Assembly (NCBI GenBank): GCA_037951165.1
Contig: JBBDHG010000005.1
Location: 499,501-563,500, forward strand
Origin: Lophius americanus
Lineage: Eukaryota > Chordata > Actinopteri > Lophiiformes > Lophiidae
Reading direction: 5' to 3'
DNA length: 64,000 bases
Positions 11,804 through 23,875 of this stretch are shown here, one piece after another (position 1 is the stretch's first letter; the number at the start of each line of letters is the position of its first letter). The translations under genes and the position numbers were made by a program. Below the pieces are notes generated by a model. The model was given only the letters and a program-made list of their open reading frames with translations, searched no databases and was not told the DNA's origin.

Positions 11804-14192
11804 TAGGCTCACGCTGTCGAACCCCCTAAAGCAAGGTTTTAGCCCCAGAAAGCCCCCAAACTCCTGCGTCTTGCAAGAAATCCCCCTGATTGAACTCCTC
11901 AAATTAAATAAGACTCATTAAAAAACTCAACCTAACGGTTTATGTGAAGTCAGCAGTCTGCTCTAAGATCAGATCCAAAAGGGACTCAATTATTTAGATA
12001 AATACAGTTAACTAGTTCTTCTGCAATAAAACAAGACAGAATTTCACTGTGTCATTTCATATTATCTTAATTTAGATACTAAGGGAAACTGTGTTTTACA
12101 CAAAAAGCTCCCCCCAGTGAGTAAAATATGAACAATTATAGCGAAATAAGATTTACCTACCAGATAGATCTGTAATTATGATTTATATGCACCAAATTTT
12201 GTCTAAATCGGACCAAATGATGAGAAATTACAGCCCGAAAATAATTTTTCCTAAAGGTCCCCCTGGTGGCGAGAATATGCAATGAAAAACTGCCAAAATC
12301 AAAAATGTGATATATGCTAGTTAGATCTCCTCCAGTTTTTTCATATTCCCCAAATTTGGACTAAATTGGAGTTAGTTATATCCCATTTTTCCAAAAACCT
12401 GATTAAATTAAAAAGCAATTTTTTGTACAAAAGATCCAGTTAGTGAGTGAAATGTAAATTGTTAGAGTAAAATATGAATTGTTAGAGTTAAATATGATGC
12501 ATTAGATGATAAATCTCCTCAAGTCGATTCATTTGCTCCCCCTAGTGTCGGAAACAACCAACATTAAGATGAAGAATCTTTTTAATTCTTCATTTAGGGC
12601 AAAAATGTGACAATCAGCTTTTAGGCTAATTAATCCATTAGTGCATCACAACCACTTAATAATGTCTTTTATCAAAAGAATCAAACTCTAAGAACTTTAA
12701 TCAAACTCAGTCCTGAAAGAATGTCCCAACAGTATAAACACTATAAAAATAGGATTTCACGGATTCATACGTTTTGATTCATTATGAAGTTCCAGTCTTC
12801 AGCTTTTGTTTTGTTTTTTGATCTGAAAAGAAACGTCCAGTCTGTTTAAGAGTTAGAGTAATTTATTGGCGAGGATTACATTTAAACTATTCTGAACATA
12901 TTTTAAATAAAATTGATGTGAAATAAGTTTTGGGTTGGAAAAAGAAAATTCTGTATTTTTACCTAATCAGCATTTTTATCATTTTTTGATTTATGTTGTT
13001 TTTAAGAAGAAAAAAAAGAAAATTGTTTTTTACCAAGAAAAAATTATCTCAAGCTTGATTTATATTCTAGAAAATGAAAAAAAATGAAAAAAAAGTGCTG
13101 TTTAATTCAGAAATAATTATCTATCTATCTATTTTAAACCACCTGTCAGTCAAACGGCTCCTGGTTCTTATGGGTTGAATCAAATCCCTCATCGTTCTCG
13201 TACAAAAGCAGGTTCTCTATCTTTATAGAAGCAGCGATTCTGACCCGATGATGAAAAAGGAGGGTTATTAAGAGAAAAAAGACCCGATATGGTAATTTAT
13301 GATGTCATTTAACGATAGAGGTTCTTTGAGAGATTGGATCTAACCTCATCGCCTCTTCTCACGCTGAGGGACAGAAACCCCCAGAACATTTAGCTGCTCC
13401 TGTAGCAGAGGTGGGATTGAGTGGATTTCTGTACCAGCTGGGAATCACGCACACAGAACTTTAGAAAACTGGATTTGTTCAATTACATCCCTGAAAAGTC
13501 GGGGGATTCTATGGAATTATCATCTCCGCCGTAGATCATTCGTTTTAACGCGATAACTCAAAAACTGTTTCACGGATCATTTTCAAATTTTATAACCCCG
13601 TAGACTTTAGTGTGAGGAAGAACTGGATTTATATAAGGAAAGATGGGTTGTGTTTTTCTACCGCTAGGGGGAGCTTTACCTCAGATTCCAGGTCATAATT
13701 GGTCCATCTTGTACCATTTTTTTTCTCTAACAATTTATATTTTAATCACTATGGGGAGATTTAGGTCCAATTTATTATAAAAACAGTTGATAATATATAG
13801 ATAGGGAGAATCTCATAGAATCAAAAAATAAATCTTATTATATCCTCAGTCCGTGGAGAAGATTATGGGATTTTTAAGGAAAGGTTGGAGGCATCTTTCC
13901 ACCACTAGGGGAAGTTTGATCACAAAGTTTTACGCACTTTAATTTCTCATCTTTTCGATCCGATTTAGTCCAAATTTGGACTAAAGGAGATCTATCGTGT
14001 ATATATCATATTTACTCTAACAGTTCTTATTTTACTCACTAGGGGGAGTTTCTTTTTAAAACACAGTTGTAATTCAATAAGAAATAATAATAGAATTTTT
14101 CGTTTCATTGTAGCTTCATTGTTGCTTGTACAACGCAGGGGATTGGGGGCTTCTATATAAACCTTGCTGTCGGGGACGACGGCGTAGCCCTA
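11804..14192. mobile_element. 2.4 kb inverted-repeat (foldback-like) element
   Basis: The ends are inverted copies: left 11804-11877 and right 14125-14192 share, in opposite orientation, TAGGCTCACG/TAGGGCTACG, AGCAAGGTTT, GCCCCCAA and CTGCG. Inner arms also match inverted: 12085-12260 against about 13940-14075, sharing TTACTCACTNGGGGGAG and CCGATTTAG. The centre (12.6-13.5 kb) is unlike the arms. There is no transposase frame, so it would be non-autonomous. No clean target-site duplication was found. The superfamily is not identified. Confidence 0.6.
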
Positions 14193-14548
14193 CTTAAACA
14201 TCAAGCACTCGTTTTTAAATAGTTGTCACAAAAGTGTGGCCAAACTTTTTTATAATAATGATGATTCCTTTACTTAAGAGCAGAGCTAGAGTGAGTCGTG
14301 TGCGGTGGGCAGTAAAGTGGGCCAGGCAGCGTTTTGATGTGTGGCGTGTAAATATAGCCCTCCTCCCTCCGTCTAATTGTGGCGGCGTTGTTTTGGTATT
14401 GTTGAATCCCAGAGATGTATAATTCATCACGCAAATAATCTGGAACAAAACAAACTCTCCTCCGAAGCTCCCGAGAGGCCAAGCGTCTAATGAGTTCACT
14501 CTATAAAATATTCATACCTCGGCAAAATATACTGTCACTTTCACGGCA

Positions 14549-14643
14549 ACACACACACACACACACACGCACACACGCACACATGAACACATACACACAC
14601 ACATGCACACACACGCACACATGCACAAGCACACAAACACAAA
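14549..14643. repeat. Interrupted (CA)n microsatellite
   Basis: A CA run with G and T interruptions, about 95 bases. It is followed 85 bases later by a (TG)n run in the opposite sense, so the pair could form a hairpin. Confidence 0.95.
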
Positions 14644-14725
14644 CTATCGTCCAACATCCCATTAGATATAATAGCAGGTTCTCCGAGTGTAACTGCCTGT
14701 TGATCATTGTCAGCCATTACTGCAG

Positions 14726-14728
<3 letters not shown>

Positions 14729-14768
<40 letters not shown>

Positions 14769-14790
14769 GTGTGTGTGTGTGTGTGTGCGT
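14729..14790. repeat. (TG)n microsatellite
   Basis: About 62 bases of TG with two CG interruptions. It is an inverted partner of the CA run at 14549-14643. Confidence 0.95.
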
Positions 14791-14906
14791 GTTTGAACAC
14801 ACAGTGATAATAAGCTCAATTTGATTCAGATTTTTCCTCTGAACAGTTTCACTGATGCATGTTATAAATATTAATTTGTTCTGTTCGACTCGTCTGAAGA
14901 TGACAT

Positions 14907-14913
14907 CCCCCCC

Positions 14914-14962
<49 letters not shown>

Positions 14963-14963
14963 C
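14907..14963. repeat. C-run plus (CA)n microsatellite
   Basis: Ten cytosines, then about 22 CA units. Confidence 0.95.
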
Positions 14964-15309
14964 GATGTTCTCGGAACATTTTACAACAGCTTCATCGTTG
15001 TAACCTCTGCTGCTGTTGCTGCTGTGAGCCTAGAGTCGTGTCCGATGTTTCGGACATGGAGATCTGGTGAGGTTCAGTCAGAAGGACTATCCTCTGGTGC
15101 ACTGCGCTTACAGCTTCTACTCGTAACACTCTGTTGGCCTCACCTTCGGCACATGTTCACTCCCAGTCACCGGGTTCGTGTTCTGGAGATGATGTTCAAC
15201 GTGGCGTCATCATCCAATCAGTGAGTGACCTCAAGGCTCCGCCCACCAGCATCAACTTGCTGCCTTTAAATTTTGACTCTCTCTCCATTCATCTCGTTCT
15301 TTCATGCTG

Positions 15310-15465
15310 CTGCTTCATCGCCAAAAGCTTCGGGGGCCATAATTTCCCTACTGTTGGTCCGATTTTGTCCAAATTTGTTGCATATGATTCGTGTCGAATC
15401 TTGTAAATATCATATTTTGCTCCAATTGTTGATATTTTATTCACTAGGGGGATCCTCCAACAATA
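15310..15465 (+). repeat. Copy of the foldback-element arm
   Basis: It shares TTGGTCCGATTTTGTCCAAA and TATTTTATTCACTAGGGGGA with the right arm of the element at 11.8-14.2 kb, in the same orientation. This shows that the arm is an interspersed family. Confidence 0.55.
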
Positions 15466-15619
15466 ACAACATTAATAAACCAAATATTGACAGGGTTATG
15501 ACAGAGGATTTCAAAATAAAGCCAAGTACTGAAGTAACTTTTTCAAAAATGCTTCAAGGCTTCTACTTTAAGTTCATCCTTTTCTTCACAGCAAATATTT
15601 AAGAGAAAATCTCCGAGAT

Positions 15620-15843
15620 GGTTCCAGGACCAGTTCGGAGCCAGAGCCTGACTTAGCGCCAGTTCTTTGCTTTTCGACAGCCTGAGCACCAGCAGATCCT
15701 GGCTCTCAAAACTGGTGCCAGACAAGCACCAACTCCTAGCTGGTCTAGAGCCAAGAGCCGGTTCCGTTATACATTGACGGGATGGCCCTGATTTGTATCC
15801 ATCCAAATGGACCTAGCACCAGCTCCGAACTAGCACCGGGTTC
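15620..15843 (-). mobile_element. 224 bp MITE-like element with terminal inverted repeats
   Basis: The ends are imperfect inverted repeats built around AGTTCGGAGC (left) and GCTCCGAACT (right). The interior holds GAGTTGGTGCTTGTCTGGCA (minus strand), which recurs at 39.02-39.24 kb on the other strand. No coding capacity; a hAT-type origin is possible but unproven. Confidence 0.6.
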
Positions 15844-15870
15844 TTTTTGGTGGAAAAGGGTTGTAGAGAG

Positions 15871-16950
15871 TTGAGAGCGGACAAATAAAAACTCAAACAG
15901 CGGGTTTTGTTTTCTTTTTCACCGCCGACTCTTTCCTCTCCCAGAGGATTGAGACCAACAGCCTCTTCAGGAAATCATCTCTTTCCTAATATTCTCCAGA
16001 GGGTCTTCCCGGCGAGCCGAGGTGGCGGAAGGTCAAAACCCCGGCTTTGCTGATCTAGCGGCGGCATCAGGAGGAGCGTGAGGAGGGAGGGCTGATTTTC
16101 ATTACGGCGGACTCGTGTTATTAGCGGGTCATTAGGCTCTCTGTGGCGAACAGGCCGGCTGAACAGGAAGCCGGGGGAATTGGCAGGAGGTAATTGCTCT
16201 TGGAGTGACCACGCAGGTGCCTGCTCTTCCTGCGCCGCTTTAGTGGTTAATTAGTCTGTTGTCAATCAGCTGGCCCCTCGCCATAGTTAAAGGGGGCGGG
16301 GCTTCCAGTGAAGCCTGAAGCCCCTTCTGCTCCGATTAAGATGCCGGCCTGTTTAAACAGACTGACGGGATTCTCGCCGTCACGGGCTCAAGCTATAGGT
16401 GTCCGTTTAAATAACAGCTGGTTGGGTCAAACAGAAAACCCTGAGACGCCTGAATGCTGCCCGATGCGTTCACGATGTCTTAACGAACAGTCGTAACTTA
16501 AATAAGAGGGAGAAAATAAGTTAAAAATCTCTGAGTAAGGAATTCATCTTTCCACCGTCATTTTTTTTTTTTTTTTTTTTTTAAATATGCAGGATCAAAT
16601 GTTTCTTTTTAAAAGTTAAAAGTTAAAAATCCAACCTACCTATCAAATGACTTCTTCATTTGCTTAAAGCAAAACTACGGAGTCCCTCTGGTGACACTGA
16701 AGGACCATAATCATCTTAAGATAAAATACTTTTTTATCTTGAGATGATTATCTGGTGGCCACGACTAAATTAGGCGCGGGTACGATTTATTTATTATCCA
16801 CGACTTACATAAACAACGGATGGATTGACGGAAAGAAAATTTATTCACCCCCATGGGGAAATTCAGTTTCCCAACAGTTCGCCCATATATATGGAATAAA
16901 TTAATTAAAAAAGACAGACTTGAAAGTTTTGTAAATAAAGCTCCCCTTAA
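15871..16950. other. Non-coding stretch with T22 run
   Basis: 16000-16260 is non-repetitive and GC-moderate with many TTAATTA/TTAGT-type cores. A poly-T run sits at 16561-16582. No gene is seen. Confidence 0.4.
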
Positions 16951-16956
16951 TGTTAG

Positions 16957-17075
16957 AAACAAACAACCACCTTTCCCAAAATCAGCCCAGTTCTTCCTCA
17001 CACTAAAGTCTATGTCGATATCAAATTTGAAAATGATCCATGAAATAGTTTTTGAGTTACGGCGTTAACAGGAAG
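16957..17075 (-). repeat. Copy of the foldback-element right arm, inverted
   Basis: Read on the minus strand it matches 13529-13640 closely: TAACTCAAAAACT, GGATCATTTTCAAATTT and GACTTTAGTGTGAGGAAG occur in the same order. The short open frame over it (16853-17068) is therefore repeat-derived. Confidence 0.7.
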
Positions 17076-17080
17076 GATGA

Positions 17081-18558
17081 GCGGCGGAATTAATAGAAAA
17101 ATGAACTGTTCAATCAGAGGAGCGGAATAACCGGAGAAACGGGAATGACTCTTCCTAGACCCCCGGTAGGAAGTAGATGAGCCGTCCATTGAATTATTAG
17201 GGGGGGCCCCTACCTCCTCCTGGAGCCGAGACACAGGTGGGGGTGATGAGTAATGGGGCGCAGGTGCTCAAGGGTTTAGGGCGGCGACGGGTTGACGACA
17301 GCAGAAAGGAGATATTTGAAGTGCAACCCTTCGTCAAGGACGTCATGTTTTCACTCCTGTGTGTCTTTAAATTGCAAAATGTCGGTGACGTTACGTGTTT
17401 AACAGCAATAATATATATAAATAGAATAAATAGAAGAATAAGCCGTTACGAGTCACTATGAGTTACGAAGGTCACAATGTGGCTAATACTCCTTTGATCC
17501 TTTGATCTATTGTTGGAATGGAGTGTCCGTTTCAACAGTTCCTTTGATATTCCTTTTGGGGTGGGGCTGGGGGCTCTGGTTCAACAATTCTATCATTCCT
17601 TTGATGTTCCTTTTGGGGTGGGGCTGGGGGCTCAGGTTCAACAGTTCCTTTTGTTCCTTTTATTTGACAGATACTCAATGAGGAAACCTGCATAGATCTT
17701 TCCTAAAACCTTGTGAGTGTTTTTTTTTCTAGTTTCAATATTTGAGTTTATTACAGACACATCTGTTATAACGGAGAAGATCTCGGGTCCAGACGGAACA
17801 CATCCTTGGGCCGACTCAGAAACAAGTATTTGATAAGGAGCCACTTCAATGGCGTGTTTCTTATGGGATTTGATTAACGTGTGATTTCATTAGAAGCGAA
17901 TGTGAGTGGAAAGACGTCTTTTGGACAAACGGCAAATTTGGTTACGAAGGAAAAAGAATATCTTGAATAAGTTGGTTCCGGAGGTATTTAAGTCACCGAC
18001 AGAAAATACCTCAACCGTCTGGTTGTCTTGAACTTGGAGAAGAAACAGAACCGAACCAAACCGACGTCGTCAGCCAGTTTTCCTGTTTCAAACAGTGTGT
18101 GTGTGTGTGTCGGTGTGTGTGTGTGTGTGTGCGCGCGCAGAGGAGGCGTGTTTATTTAAGAGCTGGACACTCTTAATTACCCACATTCACGGATAATTAT
18201 CTCCAACTTCAAAACATTATAACCCCCCGAGACCTGGAGGGTCTGCGTGTGGCCGAGACGTACGAGGAGCTCAGGATGATATCTGCTGCTAATTAAAGAG
18301 AAAATGATGAGTCATCAGCAAAATAATCACGGATCTCCAGCAGATAATGAAGTGTGGAAAGTGGAGCAGCAGCAGCAGCAAACAGTCCTCTACTGGAGGC
18401 TGAGGGATAATCACTCAGATGAAAACTGACACACTATCAGAACCACCATGTGGATCTTCTGCAGATCTTCTTAGATCCAGCCGTCGGCTTTCTGATTGGT
18501 GGAGGAAGTTGATGTTGTGGCCCGAACCAACGAGACGGCCCCGAGGTGTTGACGTCTC
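17081..18558. other. Non-coding stretch, possible conserved element at its right side
   Basis: 17510-17650 has two copies of TTCCTTTTGGGGTGGGGCTG about 70 bases apart. (TG)n lies at 18095-18139. 18165-18430 is unique, with ATAATTAT, GCTAATTAAAG and TGATGAGTCATCAG motifs; it looks like an enhancer-type sequence but cannot be tested here. Confidence 0.4.
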
Positions 18559-19110
18559 ATGTCTGGTGTGAGTCTGACCGTACGATCTTACGTTAAACGG
18601 TCCGTGTTTAGAGGTTTCAGGGTCTTTCAGAGTTATTGGCCCCCTTTAAGAAGAATGTCTTCACTGTCATACCCACAACCGTTACAACTGTGTGTTATAA
18701 CAAGAAAGAAAGCTGTTGAGAAAAGCACCTCGTACCCTCTGTGAAGTCTGATGGTGGCTCTCTGATGCTGCTGGGCCTTTTTTCTTCCAAAGGCCCTGGA
18801 CATCTTTGGGTCGTGGCTGGACCTTCCAGCAGGAGAATGATCCTCAAATTCCTCAACATCGACCCCAGAATGGTTCAGAATGGGTCACAAACTCAAGGTT
18901 CTGCCACAGTCGCCCCACTCACCTGACCTCACATCTGTGGGATTTGCTGCAGAGGAGAGTCCGCCAGAGTGGACCTCGGAACCTGAAGGAGGAGAGTTTC
19001 TGTATTTCAGATCTTCTCCATGTGTTCTCGGACCTCCTCACACACTACAGAAGGAGTCGCGGCTGTTACTGTGGCAAAAGGGGGCGGAGCAAAAATATTA
19101 ATAAAGGGTC
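18559..19110 (+). mobile_element. Decayed Tc1/mariner-like transposase
   Basis: Fragments of a Tc1-like DDE transposase are scattered over three frames: DGGSLMLLGLFSSKGPGHL (catalytic region GGGSxMxWG), WTFQQENDPQ (from FQQDNDPKH), LPQSPHSPDLTS (from WPSQSPDLNP) and, near 19040-19105, the C-terminal HYRR...K-G-G segment. Frameshifts and a stop break it, so it is inactive. Terminal repeats were not found. Confidence 0.75.
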
Positions 19111-19510
19111 ACGGACAATCAAGGTTCATTGAAGTTTGAGAGCTTAGCCGGTGTCGTCCCATCCAAATACTAAATGTAGAGATCTTCCTGATGGAGGCGG
19201 GTCAGAACTCAAAAGTTCATCGAGGAGCTGTTTTGGCTTAAAAAAAAAAAAAAAAAAGGACCACCACAAAAGGAGGCAGGTGGTTTTAATTTTTTGGCTG
19301 ATCAGTGGATCACGGCTTGTCTTTCCCATCTTAGTGTGACAGTTCAGAACTTTCCACGGAGCTTTAAGTGTTGCGAGTCTGCAGAACTCCAGTAGCCAAA
19401 AGTGTCAGACAGAACAACAGCTCCATCTTGTGGTCAGGCGATGAAGCGCAGGAGAGATTCTCAGCAGCTGATTGTCACGTGTTTAACTTTAAATTTTGAA
19501 TATGTAATGT

Positions 19511-19537
19511 AATAATAATAATAATAATAATAATAAT
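19511..19537. repeat. (AAT)9 microsatellite
   Basis: A trinucleotide run of 27 bases in non-coding DNA. Confidence 0.95.
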
Positions 19538-19824
19538 TGTGGGTATCTTTCTAAGGACTTATATCTGACCGTTAGATTATTACGGTTAATTAAAGAATTT
19601 GAAATATAGACATCCTCGCACTTATTGTGGGTATACGCATACACTAATTATTTAAATACATTTATATTTACTTCGTCATGCCGGGGGGATCCGTGGGTGG
19701 GGATCCATCGTGACCTTGGAGAACTTTTCTATGCATTAATGTTCTTGTTTGTTCTTGTGTATTTATATTCTATATACTTGTGTTTGAGGAACACCTTGAA
19801 GAAGACAGGAACCTATGGTTCTTA

Positions 19825-20130
19825 AAAACAGGTCTGGTGTTGGGTTCTCAGTGGAGTAGAGGGGATGTTGGTATCAGGGGAGGCAGGGAGGAGTGTGAGG
19901 GTGGAGGGGCCTGGATGCACGGTGGTGAACGGGAGCCGGTGGCGGTTCTGGAGGACAGGAGCGGTGTGTGTGAGGAGATGAGCAGCAGAGTTCTGTATGT
20001 TCTGTTCAGGAGGCTGCTGCAGCGTTCCAGCCGTGACGTGACGAGGACAGGAGGAGGCGTGACGGAGGCAGAAGGCCGAGATTTCTGAGGTGGAGAAAAA
20101 AAGGCAGTTCTGGAAGGAGAAGTTTATCTC
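19825..20130 (-). repeat. Possible LINE 3'-region relic
   Basis: The phrases GCAGCAGAGTTCTG, CGTTCCAGCCGTGACGTGAC and ATTTCTGAGGTGGA resemble the antisense of the RT C-terminal region in fish non-LTR elements. It is degenerate and without an intact frame. The rest of 19.1-20.3 kb shows nothing recognisable. Confidence 0.35.
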
Positions 20131-20279
20131 AAGTCGACTCCAAGGTTCCGGCTGTGAGGGGAGGGAGACGGAGAGGCGCCGTCGATCCTGGCTCACATTC
20201 ACGATTTCACCTCCACGAGGCAGTTTGAGAACTTTTCTAACATAAATCCATTTCTTTTATCAATATTTTTTTCTTTATA

Positions 20280-22049
20280 TTTATTTAATATGGCACGACT
20301 CAGACGGTCATGAAACCTAAAAACTTGTCGCTTATTTAACATGCTTCACAATAAGAACCAGGACGCCTTCAATCAGTGATTCAATAACATATTTTAATTT
20401 TCAGTGTTATTTTTTTTTTCTTTTTTTTTTCCTTTTCTTTTTTTTTGTATAAAAAAATCCCACCAGCCTGCCGTCGGCCGGTTTTCCACTCCTGTCGGCT
20501 ATAACTGTGGTTTTTCCCAGAGACTCCAGCTAAAGTACCAAATCTATTTACACACACACACACACACGCACACACACACGCACACACAACATCCACATCC
20601 AGAGGGCTTGAACAAAACAAGAAGTCTACCCATCACTACCCAGAGAAAAAAAAAAAAATAGAGAAAAAGAAGAAGAAAAAAAATCATACACTATCACCTC
20701 ACCTCTCGGATTTAATGCTATCAATTAAAAAAAAATGAAACAGAACGACAGAAGAGGAAGGGCCTCTAGTATTTTCTTACAATACTCTCTATAAAGTAAT
20801 GCATTCACATTTTTCTGCTTTACAATAAATTAGTACAGGCACATTCTCCCCCCTCTCGGCTCAGGTGGAAACGTTGATTCTGTGACGATTTTTGCAGGAG
20901 ACTTGAACGCATCACACCACACAAACAAAACAAAAACAAGAAGAAGAAAAAAAAAAAAGAAAAAAAAACAGAACAAGAAAAAAAAAAAAAAAGGTCCAAA
21001 ACCTGGAGAACACAGATTTACTGTTTTTAAAAAAAAACAAGAACGCGTTAGTGGGAGACGTGGGGAGCAGACTTTTTGGTTTTTTCTCGGTGTGAACGAT
21101 GCACTTTAGGCGTTTTAGACTTGAGAGCATCTATATAGATTTCATATAAATATGTACAAATAAAAAAAGTAGTATCGGTAAAAACATTTATGTAAAAAAA
21201 AAAAAAGAAAAAGAAAAAAAGATGCACACAGACACACAATAAAATTAATGCCGATGATGAGTCACCTCCAAGCTTGAGAACTCAATAACTTACACAAAAA
21301 AAAAACTGTAAGAAAAACACCAAAAAAAAAGGAACTGAAGAAAAGAAACCAAAAAACATTGTTTGTTACAGTAAGCAGGTTTGTTGTATTTTTTTTTTTG
21401 TTCTCTCTGTAGAGATAGCACCAGCAGAAAGAGCGACACCGTCAGTGCCGGTGACCACGCGGTTCGCCACCTCCGATAAATATCTGAACGCCGTGTACCA
21501 AAGCAAACCCAGGGAGTGAATAAATTAGTGTCGGGCCTTGGACAGGATATTTACAGGAGCTGCCGCAGCCGGGGGGGGGGGGGGGGGCGCACGGGCCGAC
21601 GTTTGTTTTTTCTCATGGCGCCGAGACTGTTGCAGCGTTCTTGCAGCACGTTTCAGGAGGTCAGGGTTCAACTGACACATTCGGTGGGTTGTGTCAGCCC
21701 ACGTTAGATTTGTTTTTGATTTTTTTTTTGATTTTTGATTTTTTTATTAAAACTGTTTGCTACCGCTAACCGAGTCGTTTTCGTTGCATAGTTCTTCGAC
21801 AGAAGAAGACGGCGGTCGCGAGCTACAGTATATCGGACATTGGGGGGAGGAAGATGTGCGGGGGGAGACGTGAAAACGATGTGGTTCCAGTTTGCAGGAC
21901 CCGGTAAACGAGACGAGTGTGCGCTTCCTGTGCGAAGAAATGAGGCAGAGGCTGATCCCGCTTTGATGCTGTGGAAAAACAAGAAGCTGACCGGACAGAC
22001 GACAGACGGATGATTGGGCGGGTGGGGGGGGGTTTGGGCGGGTGGGGGT
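20280..22049 (-). other. brd1: Probable brd1 3' UTR
   Basis: The 1.8 kb below the brd1 stop codon has no coding signal. It carries many T-rich runs on the minus strand, a (CA)n tract at 20551-20588 and a G-run at 21572-21588. On the minus strand AATAAA occurs at 20285-20280 and near 21747. The segment 20770-20860 has low repeat content and could be a conserved UTR block. The true end is not resolved. Confidence 0.4.
20551..20588. repeat. (CA)n microsatellite in brd1 3' UTR
   Basis: About 38 bases of CA with two CG interruptions. Confidence 0.95.
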
Positions 22050-23833
22050 TCAGTCCGTGACTGTGAGTCCAGCGCTTGGCTCTAGCTCTCTCCTGGCGCC
22101 GTGCAGGTGGTCCATAGCCCGGTTGAAGGCCAGCCGCACAGCTTCTGGGATGCAGGAGGAGCGTGCCTCCGTCAGCTTGACTTTGTCAAACGCGTGGTTG
22201 ATCCCAAAGGGAGCCATCTTGGATCTAGGAAGCCATTGCCTGAGGAGAGAGAGAAGACACGTCAGTGAACATCCGGACCTTCGAGGCCACCTCTGGCTCC
22301 CGAACCGACCCGGTTCCTCTGACTCCACTGAAGCACGCGGTGGCGTCACATTGAGTTAAAGCAGCAGTGAAGAATCAGAATGAAGAACGTGAAGCCCACC
22401 TCTAAAACCCACGGACGCTAAAACCTTCATATTTAAACCTACTTTTAAAGATTGATTGTCTTTCATGACTTTTAGATTGATTTCATTCACATTCTTAACT
22501 TGTTTATGTTCATATATATATATATATATATTCTGCTCCAGAGTCAGAACTGAGGCGTAGAAACACATCCACACGTTTTTACAAACGTCTTTGGCTTCAA
22601 TCTGACCAGTCAATGTTAGTTCGGGAAGATGTTCTGGGTCTCATGGGCCGGTATTGCCGGTCAACTTAAGGCGGACGTGAAAAGGTGTCAAGCGACGACG
22701 GCTAGAATCGACCCCGTGACCTCCTGCGCACACGAGGCGCCTGCTCTAAACGAAACGTCGCCACAAAAAATAATGAATCCACTTATAACACCCAAAGTCC
22801 GATGAGGTGTTCCTTGGTTCCAGTCCCTCCTCCCAGGAAGTCATCACTCCAGAACCAGCAGCCTTCTGTTGCCCACGGACCTCCTCCTGTTTTCAGTGTC
22901 GGGTGTTCGCGTTGCCGCAGTAAACCCGGATCAACTGGGCCGACGGCTGGTTCCACGCCGGTAACTCTTCCTACGTGGTGGTGCGACGCGAGCGGCGAAA
23001 ACAAAAACGGGAGGGGAAGGAGAGAGCTCACAGAACCAGCTCTCCTCCCGCGGAGCGACCAGTGGAGCGCCGGCAGCCATCCTGGTTCTATTGTGCTAAC
23101 CCGGATACACCACTACTGGACTTCAGGGAGACTACTTTCAGCGGCTCCTCACCAGCTGCGCTTGCTGTCGAAGAAGTGGACGAGGAAGAGTTTCTCGGCG
23201 GACCTGAACCGCATCCGCTCTCCGGCTCTGAGAACGTCCCGCGGCGGCCGGGGAAGCCCCACCCCTTTTTGGTGACACACCCTCTTCTGCGCTCTGGGGT
23301 CCATGATCTGTGAAGGCCAAAACACAGAGACGGGGTGGAGACTGAGTGGCACCATCTCGAACCGGACGTCCCGCTGGCAGTGGGCCCCTTAGAAAAAGAA
23401 GCCCGCACCCGAGACCCACAGGCATGCAAGGCGGGTCCAGCCCAGAATCACGCTCTGAGCAAAGCGGCCAGCCCCACAAACACTCCAAGCAGTCCACCAT
23501 TGTCAAGCTGCAAACTCCCGCATGGCAGTGAGCACAAATCACCAGCGACAGCAGGATGGCAGAGGGGCAGATGACACAGAGGGATGAGACCCACACTCAC
23601 TCACCAGGCCCGGGTAGGAGGGACATCCACCACATTCAGCCCAAACTAGTTTAAGAGGCTCCAGAACAACTGGAGAGGCAGCGGAGGGTTTCCACACCTC
23701 TACAGGAACAACAACAGCCAGTTATCAGGTTTACAGTCAACAGACGGAAGAGAAGAACTGCCACAGCCATGACAGGAGACAGAAGCTGAACACACACACA
23801 TATATGTATATACATACATATATATATATATAT

Positions 23834-23875
<42 letters not shown>

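Noticed and set aside
16853..17068. Plus-strand 71-codon frame
   Set aside because: Most of it is an inverted copy of the foldback-element arm at 13.5 kb.
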